A DNA stretch of 64,000 nucleotides from Flavobacterium tagetis (GTDB lineage Bacteria > Bacteroidota > Bacteroidia > Flavobacteriales > Flavobacteriaceae). How positions within the stretch are numbered: the stretch's first letter is position 1; each line of letters opens with the position of its first letter. The position numbers were made by a program, and so were the translations under genes. Location of the stretch: contig NZ_JAERSF010000001.1 of the NCBI RefSeq assembly GCF_016735615.1, positions 1,240,001 to 1,304,000 on the forward strand. Direction: 5' to 3'. Under the pieces are notes generated by a model. The model was not told the DNA's origin, searched no databases, and saw only the letters and a list, made by a program, of their open reading frames with translations. This document shows, piece after piece, positions 25,603 through 33,931 of the stretch.

Positions 25603-26982
25603 ATGGCATGTACAAGTTGTTCAACCTCAGATGGTGGCGCACCAAAAGGTTGTAAAAATAATGGGACTTGCGGCACCGATAGCTGCAATAAATTGACGGT
25701 TTTTGACTGGCTTTCTAACATGAGTCCGTCTAATGGAGAGGCGATTTTTGATTGTGTTGAGGTTCGTTTTAAAAACGGACGCAAGGAATTTTTTAGAAAT
25801 TCGGAGAAATTAACTTTAAGTATTGGCGATATTGTAGCAACTGTTGCTTCACCAGGACACGATATTGGAATTGTGACTCTTACAGGAGAATTGGTAAAGA
25901 TTCAAATGAAGAAAAAGGGGGTGAATTACGAAAGTAATGATGTCCCAAAAATATATAGAAAAGCATCTCAAAAAGATATTGATATCTGGTCTGTGGCCCG
26001 TGATCGTGAAGAACCAATGAAAGTTCGTGCACGTGAATTGGCGATTCAACACAAATTGGAAATGAAAATTTCGGATATCGAATTTCAAGGAGACGGATCG
26101 AAAGCGACTTTTTACTACACTGCAAACGATCGTGTCGATTTTAGAATGCTGATTAAAGATTTTGCTAAAGAATTCAGTACCAGAGTTGAAATGAAACAAG
26201 TTGGTTTCCGCCAGGAAGCGGCTCGTTTAGGTGGAGTTGGTTCTTGCGGACGTGAACTTTGCTGTTCGACTTGGTTAACAGATTTTAGAAGTGTAAATAC
26301 ATCAGCAGCGCGTTATCAGCAATTATCATTGAATCCGCAAAAATTAGCGGGGCAATGCGGAAAATTAAAATGCTGTCTAAACTATGAGTTAGACACTTAC
26401 ATGGACGCATTAAAGGATTTTCCTGATTACGATACAAAATTGATTACGGAAAAAGGAGACGCTGTCTGCCAAAAACAAGATATTTTTAAAGGATTAATGT
26501 GGTTTGCTTACACCAATAATTTCGCAAACTGGCATGTTTTAAAAATTGATCAGGTAAAAGAAATTATTGCTGAAAATAAGCAGAAAAATAAAGTTTCTTC
26601 TTTAGAAGATTTTGCTGTTGAGGTAGTTGCAGAGCCAGAAAAAGATTTTAATAACGCAATGGGACAAGAGAGTTTAACTCGTTTCGACCAGCCAAAAAGA
26701 AAGAAAAAACCAAATCGCAAGCGTAAACAAAATGCGGAAACAGCTGGTGTTGCAACTCCGATAAAACCACAGCAGGAAAAAAATGCCAATAACGCTAAAC
26801 CAGCAGGAAATAATAACCCGAATAATGGTAATGCTGGGAATAAACCAAATCCAAACAAGCCAAATCATAAGAAAAAGCATAATTCGAATAAAAACAATCC
26901 GAATAAGCAGAATTCAAATGAAAATAAACCTGCTGAACCTAGAAAACCAATAACGAATACTAAAAATGAGAATAAAAAATAG
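25603..26982 (+). CDS. ricT: RicT/PSP1-domain iron-sulfur protein
   Basis: PSP1-domain protein of 459 aa from the ATG at 25603. In Bacillus, RicT (YaaT) with RicA and RicF forms a 4Fe-4S complex that acts with RNase Y. The N-terminus is Cys-rich (six cysteines in the first 28 residues), then the PSP1 core with signature GRELCCSTWL and QCGKLKCCLNYE (about 220-265), and a long Asn/Lys-rich low-complexity tail (about 360-459) typical of Bacteroidota members. The 51-residue upstream extension is unlikely. The 3' end overlaps gldH by 17 bp, so it heads a ricT-gldH-PBP operon. No ricA/ricF is nearby. Confidence 0.88.
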   Translation: MACTSCSTSDGGAPKGCKNNGTCGTDSCNKLTVFDWLSNMSPSNGEAIFDCVEVRFKNGRKEFFRNSEKLTLSIGDIVATVASPGHDIGIVTLTGELVKIQMKKKGVNYESNDVPKIYRKASQKDIDIWSVARDREEPMKVRARELAIQHKLEMKISDIEFQGDGSKATFYYTANDRVDFRMLIKDFAKEFSTRVEMKQVGFRQEAARLGGVGSCGRELCCSTWLTDFRSVNTSAARYQQLSLNPQKLAGQCGKLKCCLNYELDTYMDALKDFPDYDTKLITEKGDAVCQKQDIFKGLMWFAYTNNFANWHVLKIDQVKEIIAENKQKNKVSSLEDFAVEVVAEPEKDFNNAMGQESLTRFDQPKRKKKPNRKRKQNAETAGVATPIKPQQEKNANNAKPAGNNNPNNGNAGNKPNPNKPNHKKKHNSNKNNPNKQNSNENKPAEPRKPITNTKNENKK

Positions 26983-27445
26983 CGGAATTCTTCTCTTGGC
27001 AGCAATACTTCTTTTTTCTTGTGATAAAAAAAGAGTATTCGACGAGTATAAATCTGTTGGAAGCGCTTGGCACAAAGACAGTATTATAAGCTTTGATCTG
27101 CCGGTTTTAGATTCTACAAAAAAATACAATGCCTTTGTAAACATACGAGATAATAACAATTATCCGTTTAATAATTTGTTTTTGATTGTAGCTTTAGAAA
27201 CCCCAAGCGGTTTTACAAAAGTAGATACGTTAGAATATCAAATGGCAGCACCAGACGGGACTTTATTAGGAAATGGATTTTCTGATATAAAAGAAAGTAA
27301 GCTCTTTTACAAAGAAGATGTAAAATTTACAGGAAAATATAAAGTTCATATCAAACAAGCTGTTAGACAATCAGGTAAAATTCCTGGAGTTGAAGCTTTA
27401 CAAGGAATTACAGACGTTGGTTTTAGAATAGAACAAAAAGATTAG
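26966..27445 (+). CDS. gldH: gliding motility lipoprotein GldH
   Basis: Lipoprotein required for gliding motility in Flavobacterium, part of the Gld set linked to type IX secretion. It is 159 aa: signal peptide with lipobox LLFSC, then KKRVFDEYKSVGSAWHKDSI and DVKFTGKYKVHIKQAVR typical of GldH. The start ATG lies inside the ricT 3' end (17-bp overlap), and the PBP gene follows by 10 bp, giving a tightly packed operon. GldH itself has no enzymatic motif. The identification supports a flavobacterial host capable of gliding. Confidence 0.93.
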   Translation: MRIKNSGILLLAAILLFSCDKKRVFDEYKSVGSAWHKDSIISFDLPVLDSTKKYNAFVNIRDNNNYPFNNLFLIVALETPSGFTKVDTLEYQMAAPDGTLLGNGFSDIKESKLFYKEDVKFTGKYKVHIKQAVRQSGKIPGVEALQGITDVGFRIEQKD

Positions 27446-27455
27446 AAAAATAGTT

Positions 27456-29762
27456 ATGGCTGCTAAAAAAAACAATCCATCAAATAAAACTAAGGATATT
27501 AATTATTACAAGAAGAAATTCTGGAGGGTATTTGCTTACTCTTTATTAGGGGTTTTAGCTTTCTTCTTATTTGCCTCATGGGGTTTATTTGGATCTATGC
27601 CTTCGTTTGAAGATTTAGAAAATCCAGATTCGAACCTTGCCACAGAAATTATTTCTTCTGATGGAGTGGTGTTAGGTAAATATTTCAAAACCAATAGATC
27701 TCAGCTTAAATATTCAGATTTGCCTAAAAATCTGGTTGAAGCGCTTGTTGCTACTGAAGATGCACGTTTCTACGAACATTCAGGAATTGACGGACGTGGA
27801 ACTTTAAGAGCCGTTTTTAGTTTGGGAACAAACGGAGGTGCAAGTACATTGACACAACAGCTTGCAAAACAGTTGTTTCATGGAGAAGGATCTAAATTTC
27901 TTCCTTTTAGAATTGTACAAAAAATAAAGGAATGGATTATTGCCATTCGTTTGGAAAGGCAATATACCAAGAATGAAATTTTGGCGATGTACTGCAATGT
28001 TTACGACTTCGGAAATTATTCTGTTGGAGTAAGTTCTGCAGCACAGACTTATTTTTCTAAAGAACCAAAAGACTTGACCGTTGACGAATCGGCTATCTTG
28101 GTTGGAATGTTCAAAAACTCAGGTTTATACAATCCCGTTAGAAATCCAGAAGGAGTAAAGAATCGCCGTAATGTGGTTTTATCTCAAATGGCAAAAGCAA
28201 AAATGATTTCAGAAGCTGAAAAAGAAAGACTTCAAGCTTTGCCAATTACTTTGAAATTTAAGCTAGAAAGCCACCGTGAAGGTATTGCAACATATTTTAG
28301 AGAGTATCTTCGTGATTACATGAAGAAATGGGTAGCAGAAAACAAAAAACCAGACGGATCTGACTACGATATTTACAAAGACGGTCTTAAAATCTATACT
28401 ACGATAGATTCTAGAATGCAAACTTATGCTGAAGAGGCTGTTGCAGCACACATGCAAAATCTTCAACAACAGTTTTATATTGATCAAAAAAACAATAAAA
28501 ATGCTCCATTCGTAAATATCACACAAGCTGAGACAGATAGAATCATGATGCAGGCAATGAAGAATTCTGTTCGCTGGGCTCAGATGAAAGAAATGGACAA
28601 AAGCGAAGATGATATTATTGCTTCATTCAAAGTAAAAACAAAGATGCGTGTCTTTACTTGGAAAGGAGAAAGAGATACAGTAATGACGCCGTTAGATTCT
28701 ATTCGTTATTACAAGCACTTTTTACAATCTGGTTTAATGTCTATGGAGCCTCAAACAGGAGCAATTAAAGCTTGGGTTGGAGGTATTAATTATAAATATT
28801 TCCAATACGATCACGTAGGACAGGGAGCAAGACAAGTAGGTTCTACTTTCAAACCTTTCGTTTATGCAACAGCAATCGAAGAATTGAATATGTCTCCTTG
28901 TGATTCTATTTTGGACGGGCCGTTTATGATTCACAAAGGGCGCCACCACGTAACAGAAGATTGGGAGCCAAGAAACTCAAACCATACTTACCGTGGTATG
29001 GTAACTTTAAAACAAGCTTTGGCTGGTTCTATTAATACAGTTTCGGCTAAATTAATTGACAGAACAAGCCCTGAAGCAGTTGTAGAATTGACGAAGAAAT
29101 TAGGAGTTAAAACAGAAATTCCGGTACAGCCATCTATCGCACTAGGAGCTGTAGATATTACGGTTGAAGACATGGTTGCGGCGTATAGCACATTTGCAAA
29201 CCAAGGAGTTTATGTAAAACCACAGTTTTTAAGCAGAATTGAGAATAAAAGCGGTGAGGTTATTTATGAGCCGATTCCAGAGTCTCATGACGTTTTAAAT
29301 AAAGATATTGCTTTTGCAGTAATCAAATTGCTTGAAGGGGTTACAGAAAGTGGTTCTGGTGTGCGTTTACGTACGCAAGGCGGTGGAAGTGGAGATAACC
29401 GTTGGACAGGATATCCATATATGTTTACAAATCCAATTGCAGGTAAAACTGGAACAACGCAAAACCAGTCTGATGGTTGGTTTATGGGAATGGTTCCAAA
29501 TTTAGTGACTGGAGTTTGGGTTGGATGTGAGGATCGTTCAGCGCGTTTCAAAAGTTTGACTTACGGACAAGGAGCTACAGCAGCTCTGCCAGTTTGGGGT
29601 TATTATATGAAAAAGTGTTACGCCGATAAAGATCTTCAGATTTCAAAATCTGAATTTGAACGTCCAGCAAACCTTTCTATCAAGGTAGATTGCTATCAAA
29701 GACCTGCAGTCGTAAAAGACACTACGCAAACAGAACAAAATACCGATGAGTTTGAATTGTAA
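27456..29762 (+). CDS. class A penicillin-binding protein (PBP1A-like)
   Basis: Bifunctional peptidoglycan polymerase/cross-linker of 768 aa. One N-terminal TM anchor (about 24-46), GT51 glycosyltransferase domain (about 70-250) with ATEDARFYEHSGID and GASTLTQQLAKQLF, then the transpeptidase with SxxK in GSTFKPF (Ser near 463), the SIN-type motif AGSINTV (near 525) and KTGTT (near 663). Length is normal for mrcA/ponA-type enzymes. Third gene of the ricT-gldH operon and closed by a terminator, so wall growth and gliding genes are transcribed together here. Confidence 0.95.
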   Translation: MAAKKNNPSNKTKDINYYKKKFWRVFAYSLLGVLAFFLFASWGLFGSMPSFEDLENPDSNLATEIISSDGVVLGKYFKTNRSQLKYSDLPKNLVEALVATEDARFYEHSGIDGRGTLRAVFSLGTNGGASTLTQQLAKQLFHGEGSKFLPFRIVQKIKEWIIAIRLERQYTKNEILAMYCNVYDFGNYSVGVSSAAQTYFSKEPKDLTVDESAILVGMFKNSGLYNPVRNPEGVKNRRNVVLSQMAKAKMISEAEKERLQALPITLKFKLESHREGIATYFREYLRDYMKKWVAENKKPDGSDYDIYKDGLKIYTTIDSRMQTYAEEAVAAHMQNLQQQFYIDQKNNKNAPFVNITQAETDRIMMQAMKNSVRWAQMKEMDKSEDDIIASFKVKTKMRVFTWKGERDTVMTPLDSIRYYKHFLQSGLMSMEPQTGAIKAWVGGINYKYFQYDHVGQGARQVGSTFKPFVYATAIEELNMSPCDSILDGPFMIHKGRHHVTEDWEPRNSNHTYRGMVTLKQALAGSINTVSAKLIDRTSPEAVVELTKKLGVKTEIPVQPSIALGAVDITVEDMVAAYSTFANQGVYVKPQFLSRIENKSGEVIYEPIPESHDVLNKDIAFAVIKLLEGVTESGSGVRLRTQGGGSGDNRWTGYPYMFTNPIAGKTGTTQNQSDGWFMGMVPNLVTGVWVGCEDRSARFKSLTYGQGATAALPVWGYYMKKCYADKDLQISKSEFERPANLSIKVDCYQRPAVVKDTTQTEQNTDEFEL

Positions 29763-29796
29763 CAAAGTTGCAATAAAACTTATCTGATTATATTTG

Positions 29797-29842
29797 AATC
29801 CCTTTACAATTCTTTTTAGAAGATTAGTAAAGGGATTTTTCT
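29797..29842 (+). terminator. terminator after the PBP gene
   Basis: 11-bp stem AATCCCTTTAC (29797-29807) with GTAAAGGGATT (29827-29837), 19-nt loop, followed by TTTCTTT. Confidence 0.75.
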
Positions 29843-29928
29843 TTAGGTTTTATTTTTACGAAATCGTTATAATTTAATCTAAAAATCTTATTTTTATCAA
29901 AAATATTCAGCAATAAAGATAGTTTGTT

Positions 29929-30630
29929 ATGATAACAAAAAAAGTAAATAGCGTTCAGGATGCTATTGAAGGAATTGAAAACGGCATGACCATCATGTTT
30001 GGCGGTTTCGGATTATGCGGTATTCCTGAAAATACAATAGCAGCGTTGGTAAACACATCAATTTCAGATTTAACTTGTATTTCTAATAATGCAGGAGTTG
30101 ATGACTTTGGCTTGGGATTATTGCTTCAGAAAAAGCAGATCAAAAAAATGATTTCTTCTTATGTGGGAGAAAATGCAGAATTTGAACGTCAGATGCTTTC
30201 GGGAGAATTAGAGGTTGAATTAACTCCACAAGGAACTCTTGCAGAACGCTGCCGTGCAGCTCAGGCTGGAATTCCAGCATTCTTTACTCCAGCTGGTTAC
30301 GGAACAGAAGTGGCGGAAGGAAAAGAAGCTCGTGAATTCAACGGAAAAATGCACATTATGGAAGAAGCTTTCAAAGCCGATTTTGCAATCGTAAAAGCTT
30401 GGAAAGGAGATGAAGCAGGAAATCTAATTTTCAAAGGAACAGCCAGAAACTTTAACGCTTGTATGGCTGGAGCTGGAAAAATCACAATTGCAGAAGTAGA
30501 AGAATTGGTTCCGGTTGGCTCTTTAAATCCAAATCAGATTCATATTCCGGGGATTATGGTGCAACGTATTTTTCAAGGAGAAAAATTTGAAAAACGTATT
30601 GAGCAACGAACTGTAAGGGCTAGAAATTAG
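29929..30630 (+). CDS. scoA: 3-oxoacid CoA-transferase subunit A
   Basis: Alpha subunit of succinyl-CoA:3-oxoacid (acetoacetate) CoA-transferase; activates acetoacetate using succinyl-CoA. 233 aa, usual size. Contains [16 protein letters not shown] (about 25-40), [15 protein letters not shown], and the coenzyme A loop [14 protein letters not shown], all standard for family I CoA-transferase A subunits. The beta-subunit gene lies downstream but is separated by a beta-lactamase gene and two repeat elements, which is not the usual contiguous scoAB order. TATTTTTA (near 29889) is one base from a -7 box. Confidence 0.95.
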   Translation: MITKKVNSVQDAIEGIENGMTIMFGGFGLCGIPENTIAALVNTSISDLTCISNNAGVDDFGLGLLLQKKQIKKMISSYVGENAEFERQMLSGELEVELTPQGTLAERCRAAQAGIPAFFTPAGYGTEVAEGKEAREFNGKMHIMEEAFKADFAIVKAWKGDEAGNLIFKGTARNFNACMAGAGKITIAEVEELVPVGSLNPNQIHIPGIMVQRIFQGEKFEKRIEQRTVRARN

Positions 30631-30722
30631 ATAATTAGAAAATGAGGCAATTTTAGATAATTAATTTAGATTATGAATAGAATTATCTTATTATCAAATG
30701 GACTAATTGACACATTAAAAAT
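30631..30722. repeat. octamer-periodic inverted element, left flank of bla
   Basis: Fills the whole scoA-bla gap. Left units at 8-bp period: ATAATTAG (30631), AAAATGAG, GCAATTTT. Right units on this strand from 30679: AGAATTAT, CTTATTAT, CAAATGGA, CTAATTGA, CACATTAA. The right half is the reverse sense of the left consensus NNAATTAG. About three-quarters identical to the element after bla at 31605-31697, in the same orientation, ending in the same TTGACACATTAAAAA. Confidence 0.8.
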
Positions 30723-31604
30723 ATGACTAAATTTAGTATAGTTCTTTTTTCGTTCTTATCATTTCAGGTTTTTTCTCAAGCAAAGGATGAACTTCGAAAT
30801 CAATTGCAGCAAATTATTTCGAGTAAAAGTGCAACTTTAGGTGTTTCTATCAAAGGTGTTGAAGATAAGGATACTTTAAGCATTAACGGCCATTTAAAAA
30901 TGCCGATGATGAGTGTGTTTAAATTTCATATTGCTCTGGCAGTTTTACATAAAGTTGATGAAGGCAAACTTAATCTTGCTCAGGAAATTTTTATAAAAAA
31001 GAAAGATTTAAAGGAAGATACATGGAGTCCGATGAAAGTAGATTATCCAGAGGGAAATGTGAATTTGACTTTAGATAAAATACTTCGCTACACGGTTTCG
31101 CATAGTGATAATAACGGATGCGACATTTTGATCAATTTAGTCGGAGGTACAAAGTACATTCAAAAGTTTATAAATGAGCAAGGTATCAAGGATTTCGTTA
31201 TTAAAATGAACGAAGACCAAATGAAGACTTGGAAAAATCTTTATGTCAATACCACAACTCCGATAGCGACAACAGAATTGCTTGAGAAGTTTTTTAAAGG
31301 CGAAGTTTTAAAAGAAGAAACGACAAAGTATTTGTATCAAATAATGGTTGAAACGTCAAGAGGTCTTACTTGGATGAAAGCCGGACTTCCTGAAGGAACT
31401 GAACTGGCACACAGAACTGGAATTTCTGGAACTAATGATAATAACCTGAGAGTGGCAATGAATGACATTGGAATTGTAAAGCTTCCAAACGGAGAACATT
31501 TTATTCTTTCAGTTTATTTAAAAGATATTACAGAGAAAAGAGAGGACACAGAAAAAATAATTGCAGACATCACAAAAGCAGTTTGGAATTATTTTAATAA
31601 TTGA
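30723..31604 (+). CDS. class A beta-lactamase, subclass A2-like
   Basis: Secreted serine beta-lactamase of 293 aa with signal peptide (MTKFSIVLFSFLSFQVFSQ). Catalytic motifs are present: SVFK (Ser64-Lys67, the Ambler 70-73 SxxK), SDN (128-130), and the omega-loop NEDQM with Glu164 in the place of Ambler E166, as in PER/VEB-type A2 enzymes. The KTG box is RTG (231-233) in AHRTGISG, a conservative but notable change that could affect substrate range. The gene sits between scoA and scoB and is bracketed by two related ~92-bp repeats. Activity and spectrum cannot be inferred. No regulator is adjacent. Confidence 0.9.
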   Translation: MTKFSIVLFSFLSFQVFSQAKDELRNQLQQIISSKSATLGVSIKGVEDKDTLSINGHLKMPMMSVFKFHIALAVLHKVDEGKLNLAQEIFIKKKDLKEDTWSPMKVDYPEGNVNLTLDKILRYTVSHSDNNGCDILINLVGGTKYIQKFINEQGIKDFVIKMNEDQMKTWKNLYVNTTTPIATTELLEKFFKGEVLKEETTKYLYQIMVETSRGLTWMKAGLPEGTELAHRTGISGTNDNNLRVAMNDIGIVKLPNGEHFILSVYLKDITEKREDTEKIIADITKAVWNYFNN

Positions 31605-31697
31605 GATAATTAGACAATGTGCCAATTAGGTAATTAATTTAAAATGCAGATAGCATTATCTAATTGGCAAATTCACAAATTGACACATTAAAAACTT
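31605..31697. repeat. octamer-periodic inverted element, right flank of bla
   Basis: Fills the bla-scoB gap. Units at 31606: ATAATTAG, ACAATGTG, CCAATTAG, GTAATTAA. Right half from 31652: AGCATTAT, CTAATTGG, CAAATTCA, CAAATTGA, CACATTAA. All are spaced exactly 8 bp; CCAATTAG pairs with CTAATTGG. Directly repeated relative to 30631-30722. Confidence 0.82.
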
Positions 31698-32354
31698 ATG
31701 GCACTTAGTAAAGAAGATATAGCAAAGCGAATTGCAAAAGAGGTAAAAGACCGTTATTTCGTGAATCTTGGAATTGGAATTCCAACTTTGGTAGCGAATT
31801 ATGTTCGAGAAGATATTGCGGTAGAATTTCAAAGTGAAAATGGAGTTCTAGGAATGGGACCTTTTCCGTTTGAAGGAGAAGAAGATGCCGATATTATCAA
31901 TGCAGGAAAACAAACCATCACAACGCTTCCAGGTGCAAGTTTCTTTGATTCAGCTTTTAGTTTTGGAATGATTCGAAGCCAAAAAGTAGATTTGACGATT
32001 CTTGGAGCAATGGAGGTTTCTGAAAACGGAGACATCGCAAACTGGAAGATTCCAGGTAAAATGGTAAAAGGAATGGGAGGCGCAATGGATTTAGTGGCTT
32101 CCGCCGAAAATATCATCGTTGCCATGATGCACGTAAACAAAGCAGGAGAGTCGAAAATCTTAAAAAGATGCACTTTGCCATTAACGGGCGTAGGATGCGT
32201 TAAAAAGGTTGTAACTGAGCTTGCAGTACTCGAAGTGACAGAAAAAGGTTTTAAGCTCTTAGAACGAGCGCCAGGTGTCTCAGTTGAGCACATCATCGCC
32301 TCAACAGAAGCCGATTTGATTATTGAGGGAGAAATTCCTGAGATGTTAATTTAG
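31698..32354 (+). CDS. scoB: 3-oxoacid CoA-transferase subunit B
   Basis: Beta subunit of acetoacetate:succinyl-CoA transferase, 218 aa. It has the catalytic glutamate in SENGVLGMGP (about 50-60), which forms the glutamyl-CoA thioester, and GGAMDLV and the C-terminal EHIIASTEADL that complete the active site. Works with ScoA (29929-30630) as a heteromer in ketone-body and short-chain acid use. Expression must pass through, or start after, the bla gene and repeat. It ends 6 bp before an octamer-armed terminator element. Confidence 0.95.
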   Translation: MALSKEDIAKRIAKEVKDRYFVNLGIGIPTLVANYVREDIAVEFQSENGVLGMGPFPFEGEEDADIINAGKQTITTLPGASFFDSAFSFGMIRSQKVDLTILGAMEVSENGDIANWKIPGKMVKGMGGAMDLVASAENIIVAMMHVNKAGESKILKRCTLPLTGVGCVKKVVTELAVLEVTEKGFKLLERAPGVSVEHIIASTEADLIIEGEIPEMLI

Positions 32355-32360
32355 GAGATA

Positions 32361-32473
32361 TTGCCACAAAGGCACAAAGACTCGAAGTTATTTTTAAAGA
32401 GAAAAATAAAAAACCGCCCAATAAGGCGGTTTTTATCGTAAAAAAAATTTGTGACTTAGTGCCTTTGTGGCAA
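32361..32473. repeat. octamer-armed element with internal terminator (TTGCCACAAAGGCAC type), copy 1
   Basis: Perfect 15-bp ends TTGCCACAAAGGCAC (32361-32375) and complement (32459-32473). Left octamers from 32364: CCACAAAG, GCACAAAG, ACTCGAAG. Inside is a 10-bp terminator stem AAAAACCGCC (32409-32418) with 32425-32434 and T-tract. It lies between convergent scoB and an outer-membrane protein gene, so it should terminate both. Confidence 0.88.
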
Positions 32474-32480
32474 AAAAATA

Positions 32481-33008
32481 TTATAAGTTGAATGAAGCTC
32501 CTAAACTAAAAGTAGCTTGATTATTTAAATGATAAAAAGGATCATTGTTTGAACCGTATTTTGCAATTGGGAATCCGATTTCTGTGAAAACACCAAATCC
32601 GTCTGTGAAGAAATAACGACCTCCAACATGACCTCCGAAATTATGTAAACCTAAGCTTAATCCAGGATAAACGTCTAATTCTTTTACACCAATTACACTA
32701 GATAAGTTAGCATTGATTCTTGCTTTTGCATCAAAACGATCTGAGAAATCTGGTTCAGCATCATAATAAGCACTAGAACTACCGTGGTAGAAACCATTAA
32801 AATTGTCAAATCCTAGGATATAGTTAGCAACAAAACCAAAAGAGAAATTTTCTCCTAAACCAAAATCAACAGAACCTTGAATTCCAGAACCACCATCTTG
32901 TAAATTAGCACCTACGTTTACTTTAATATCTCCCTTTCCTTTGAAAGCTTCTTGAGCATTAACAAATCCGAATGTCACTAAAAACAAAAGTGTAATAACC
33001 TTTTTCAT
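32481..33008 (-). CDS. outer-membrane beta-barrel-like protein of unknown function
   Basis: Exported protein of 175 aa: signal peptide MKKVITLLFLVTFGFVNAQ, then alternating hydrophobic/polar strands rich in Gly, Phe and Tyr (IKVNVGANLQDGGSGIQGSVDFG in part), ending in the aromatic TFSLGASFNL typical of small Bacteroidota outer-membrane barrels (it resembles the DUF6646 type, which I cannot verify here). Ligand or role unknown. Single gene; convergent with scoB across a repeat-armed terminator. Confidence 0.8.
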   Translation of the reverse strand: MKKVITLLFLVTFGFVNAQEAFKGKGDIKVNVGANLQDGGSGIQGSVDFGLGENFSFGFVANYILGFDNFNGFYHGSSSAYYDAEPDFSDRFDAKARINANLSSVIGVKELDVYPGLSLGLHNFGGHVGGRYFFTDGFGVFTEIGFPIAKYGSNNDPFYHLNNQATFSLGASFNL

Positions 33009-33056
33009 AAAAATTTAATATTAATTATTGTGGCGCAAATGTAATTTTTAAATAAA

Positions 33057-33791
33057 TTAATTCCTACCTTTTTCGTTAAAATAGAGTTCGTTCAACGGTT
33101 CACTTTGCCAGTATTCCTTTGTATCTACATCTAAAATCGTAAGCGGACCTCTAAATGCTGCGCCTGTATCTACGTTCCAAACACAAGCTCTATTTACAGG
33201 AACCGTCTCGCCGATTCGGGTAACTGGGGTATGACCAATATAAACTTCCTTGTAAACGGTAAATCTCTTCGGATAGTATATGTCGTCTTCTTTTAATTTT
33301 GGGTCTAATGAAAGAGCTGTTTCCCAAAGTGTTCTGTCCCAGTAAAATAGTTTTGAAAAATATTCCCATTTTACACCATTCAAATTGGTAAAACCAGCAT
33401 GTACAAATAAGCGGTTTTGATCGTCAAGATAATAATCCTGAAGATTTTCTAGAAATTCAATATGGGTTTTCTTTTTCTCTTCAGAAATTTTAGCATAGCC
33501 TTCAACAGTAGCTTTCCCGCCATGTTTGTACCACATTTCCTCATCAAAATCATCGTGTCTTTCTTCAAGCCAGTCCAAAGCAAGTTGGTCATGGTTTCCT
33601 CTTATGCAGATGATATTTTGTTTGCTTTTTAAATCAATCAAATAGTCAATTACTTCAACAGACTGACTCCAGCCGTCAACGTAATCGCCCAAAAAAATTA
33701 GAGTATCTTCTGTAGTAACTTTGGCTCTCTCGAGTACTTGTTCAAGTGCAAGTAATCCGCCGTGAATGTCACCTATAACAAATGTTCGCAT
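33057..33791 (-). CDS. calcineurin-like metallophosphoesterase
   Basis: PPP-type serine/threonine phosphatase or Ap4A-hydrolase-like enzyme, 244 aa, no signal peptide. The metal-binding signature is complete: GDIHG (7-11), GDYVDG (about 36-41), GNHDQ (about 65-69), and late His in HAGFTN and IGHTPV. The insert around 85-120 (EERHDDFDEEMWYKHGGKATVEGY) is typical of bacterial PrpA/PrpB-like proteins. Substrate undefined. The start gives MRTFVIGDIHG directly, as in the family. It is divergent from dinB by 140 bp. Confidence 0.93.
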   Translation of the reverse strand: MRTFVIGDIHGGLLALEQVLERAKVTTEDTLIFLGDYVDGWSQSVEVIDYLIDLKSKQNIICIRGNHDQLALDWLEERHDDFDEEMWYKHGGKATVEGYAKISEEKKKTHIEFLENLQDYYLDDQNRLFVHAGFTNLNGVKWEYFSKLFYWDRTLWETALSLDPKLKEDDIYYPKRFTVYKEVYIGHTPVTRIGETVPVNRACVWNVDTGAAFRGPLTILDVDTKEYWQSEPLNELYFNEKGRN

Positions 33792-33931
33792 TATTTAATT
33801 TTTCGAGTAGAAGAACAAAAATAGAAAGAATAATTGGTTTGGACTCATCGAATTCACATTCTTTAAAAATTGATATGATTTATAACTATTTACAGCGTTT
33901 TTTTATTGTTTTTCCTTTTTAAATTTGCAAT

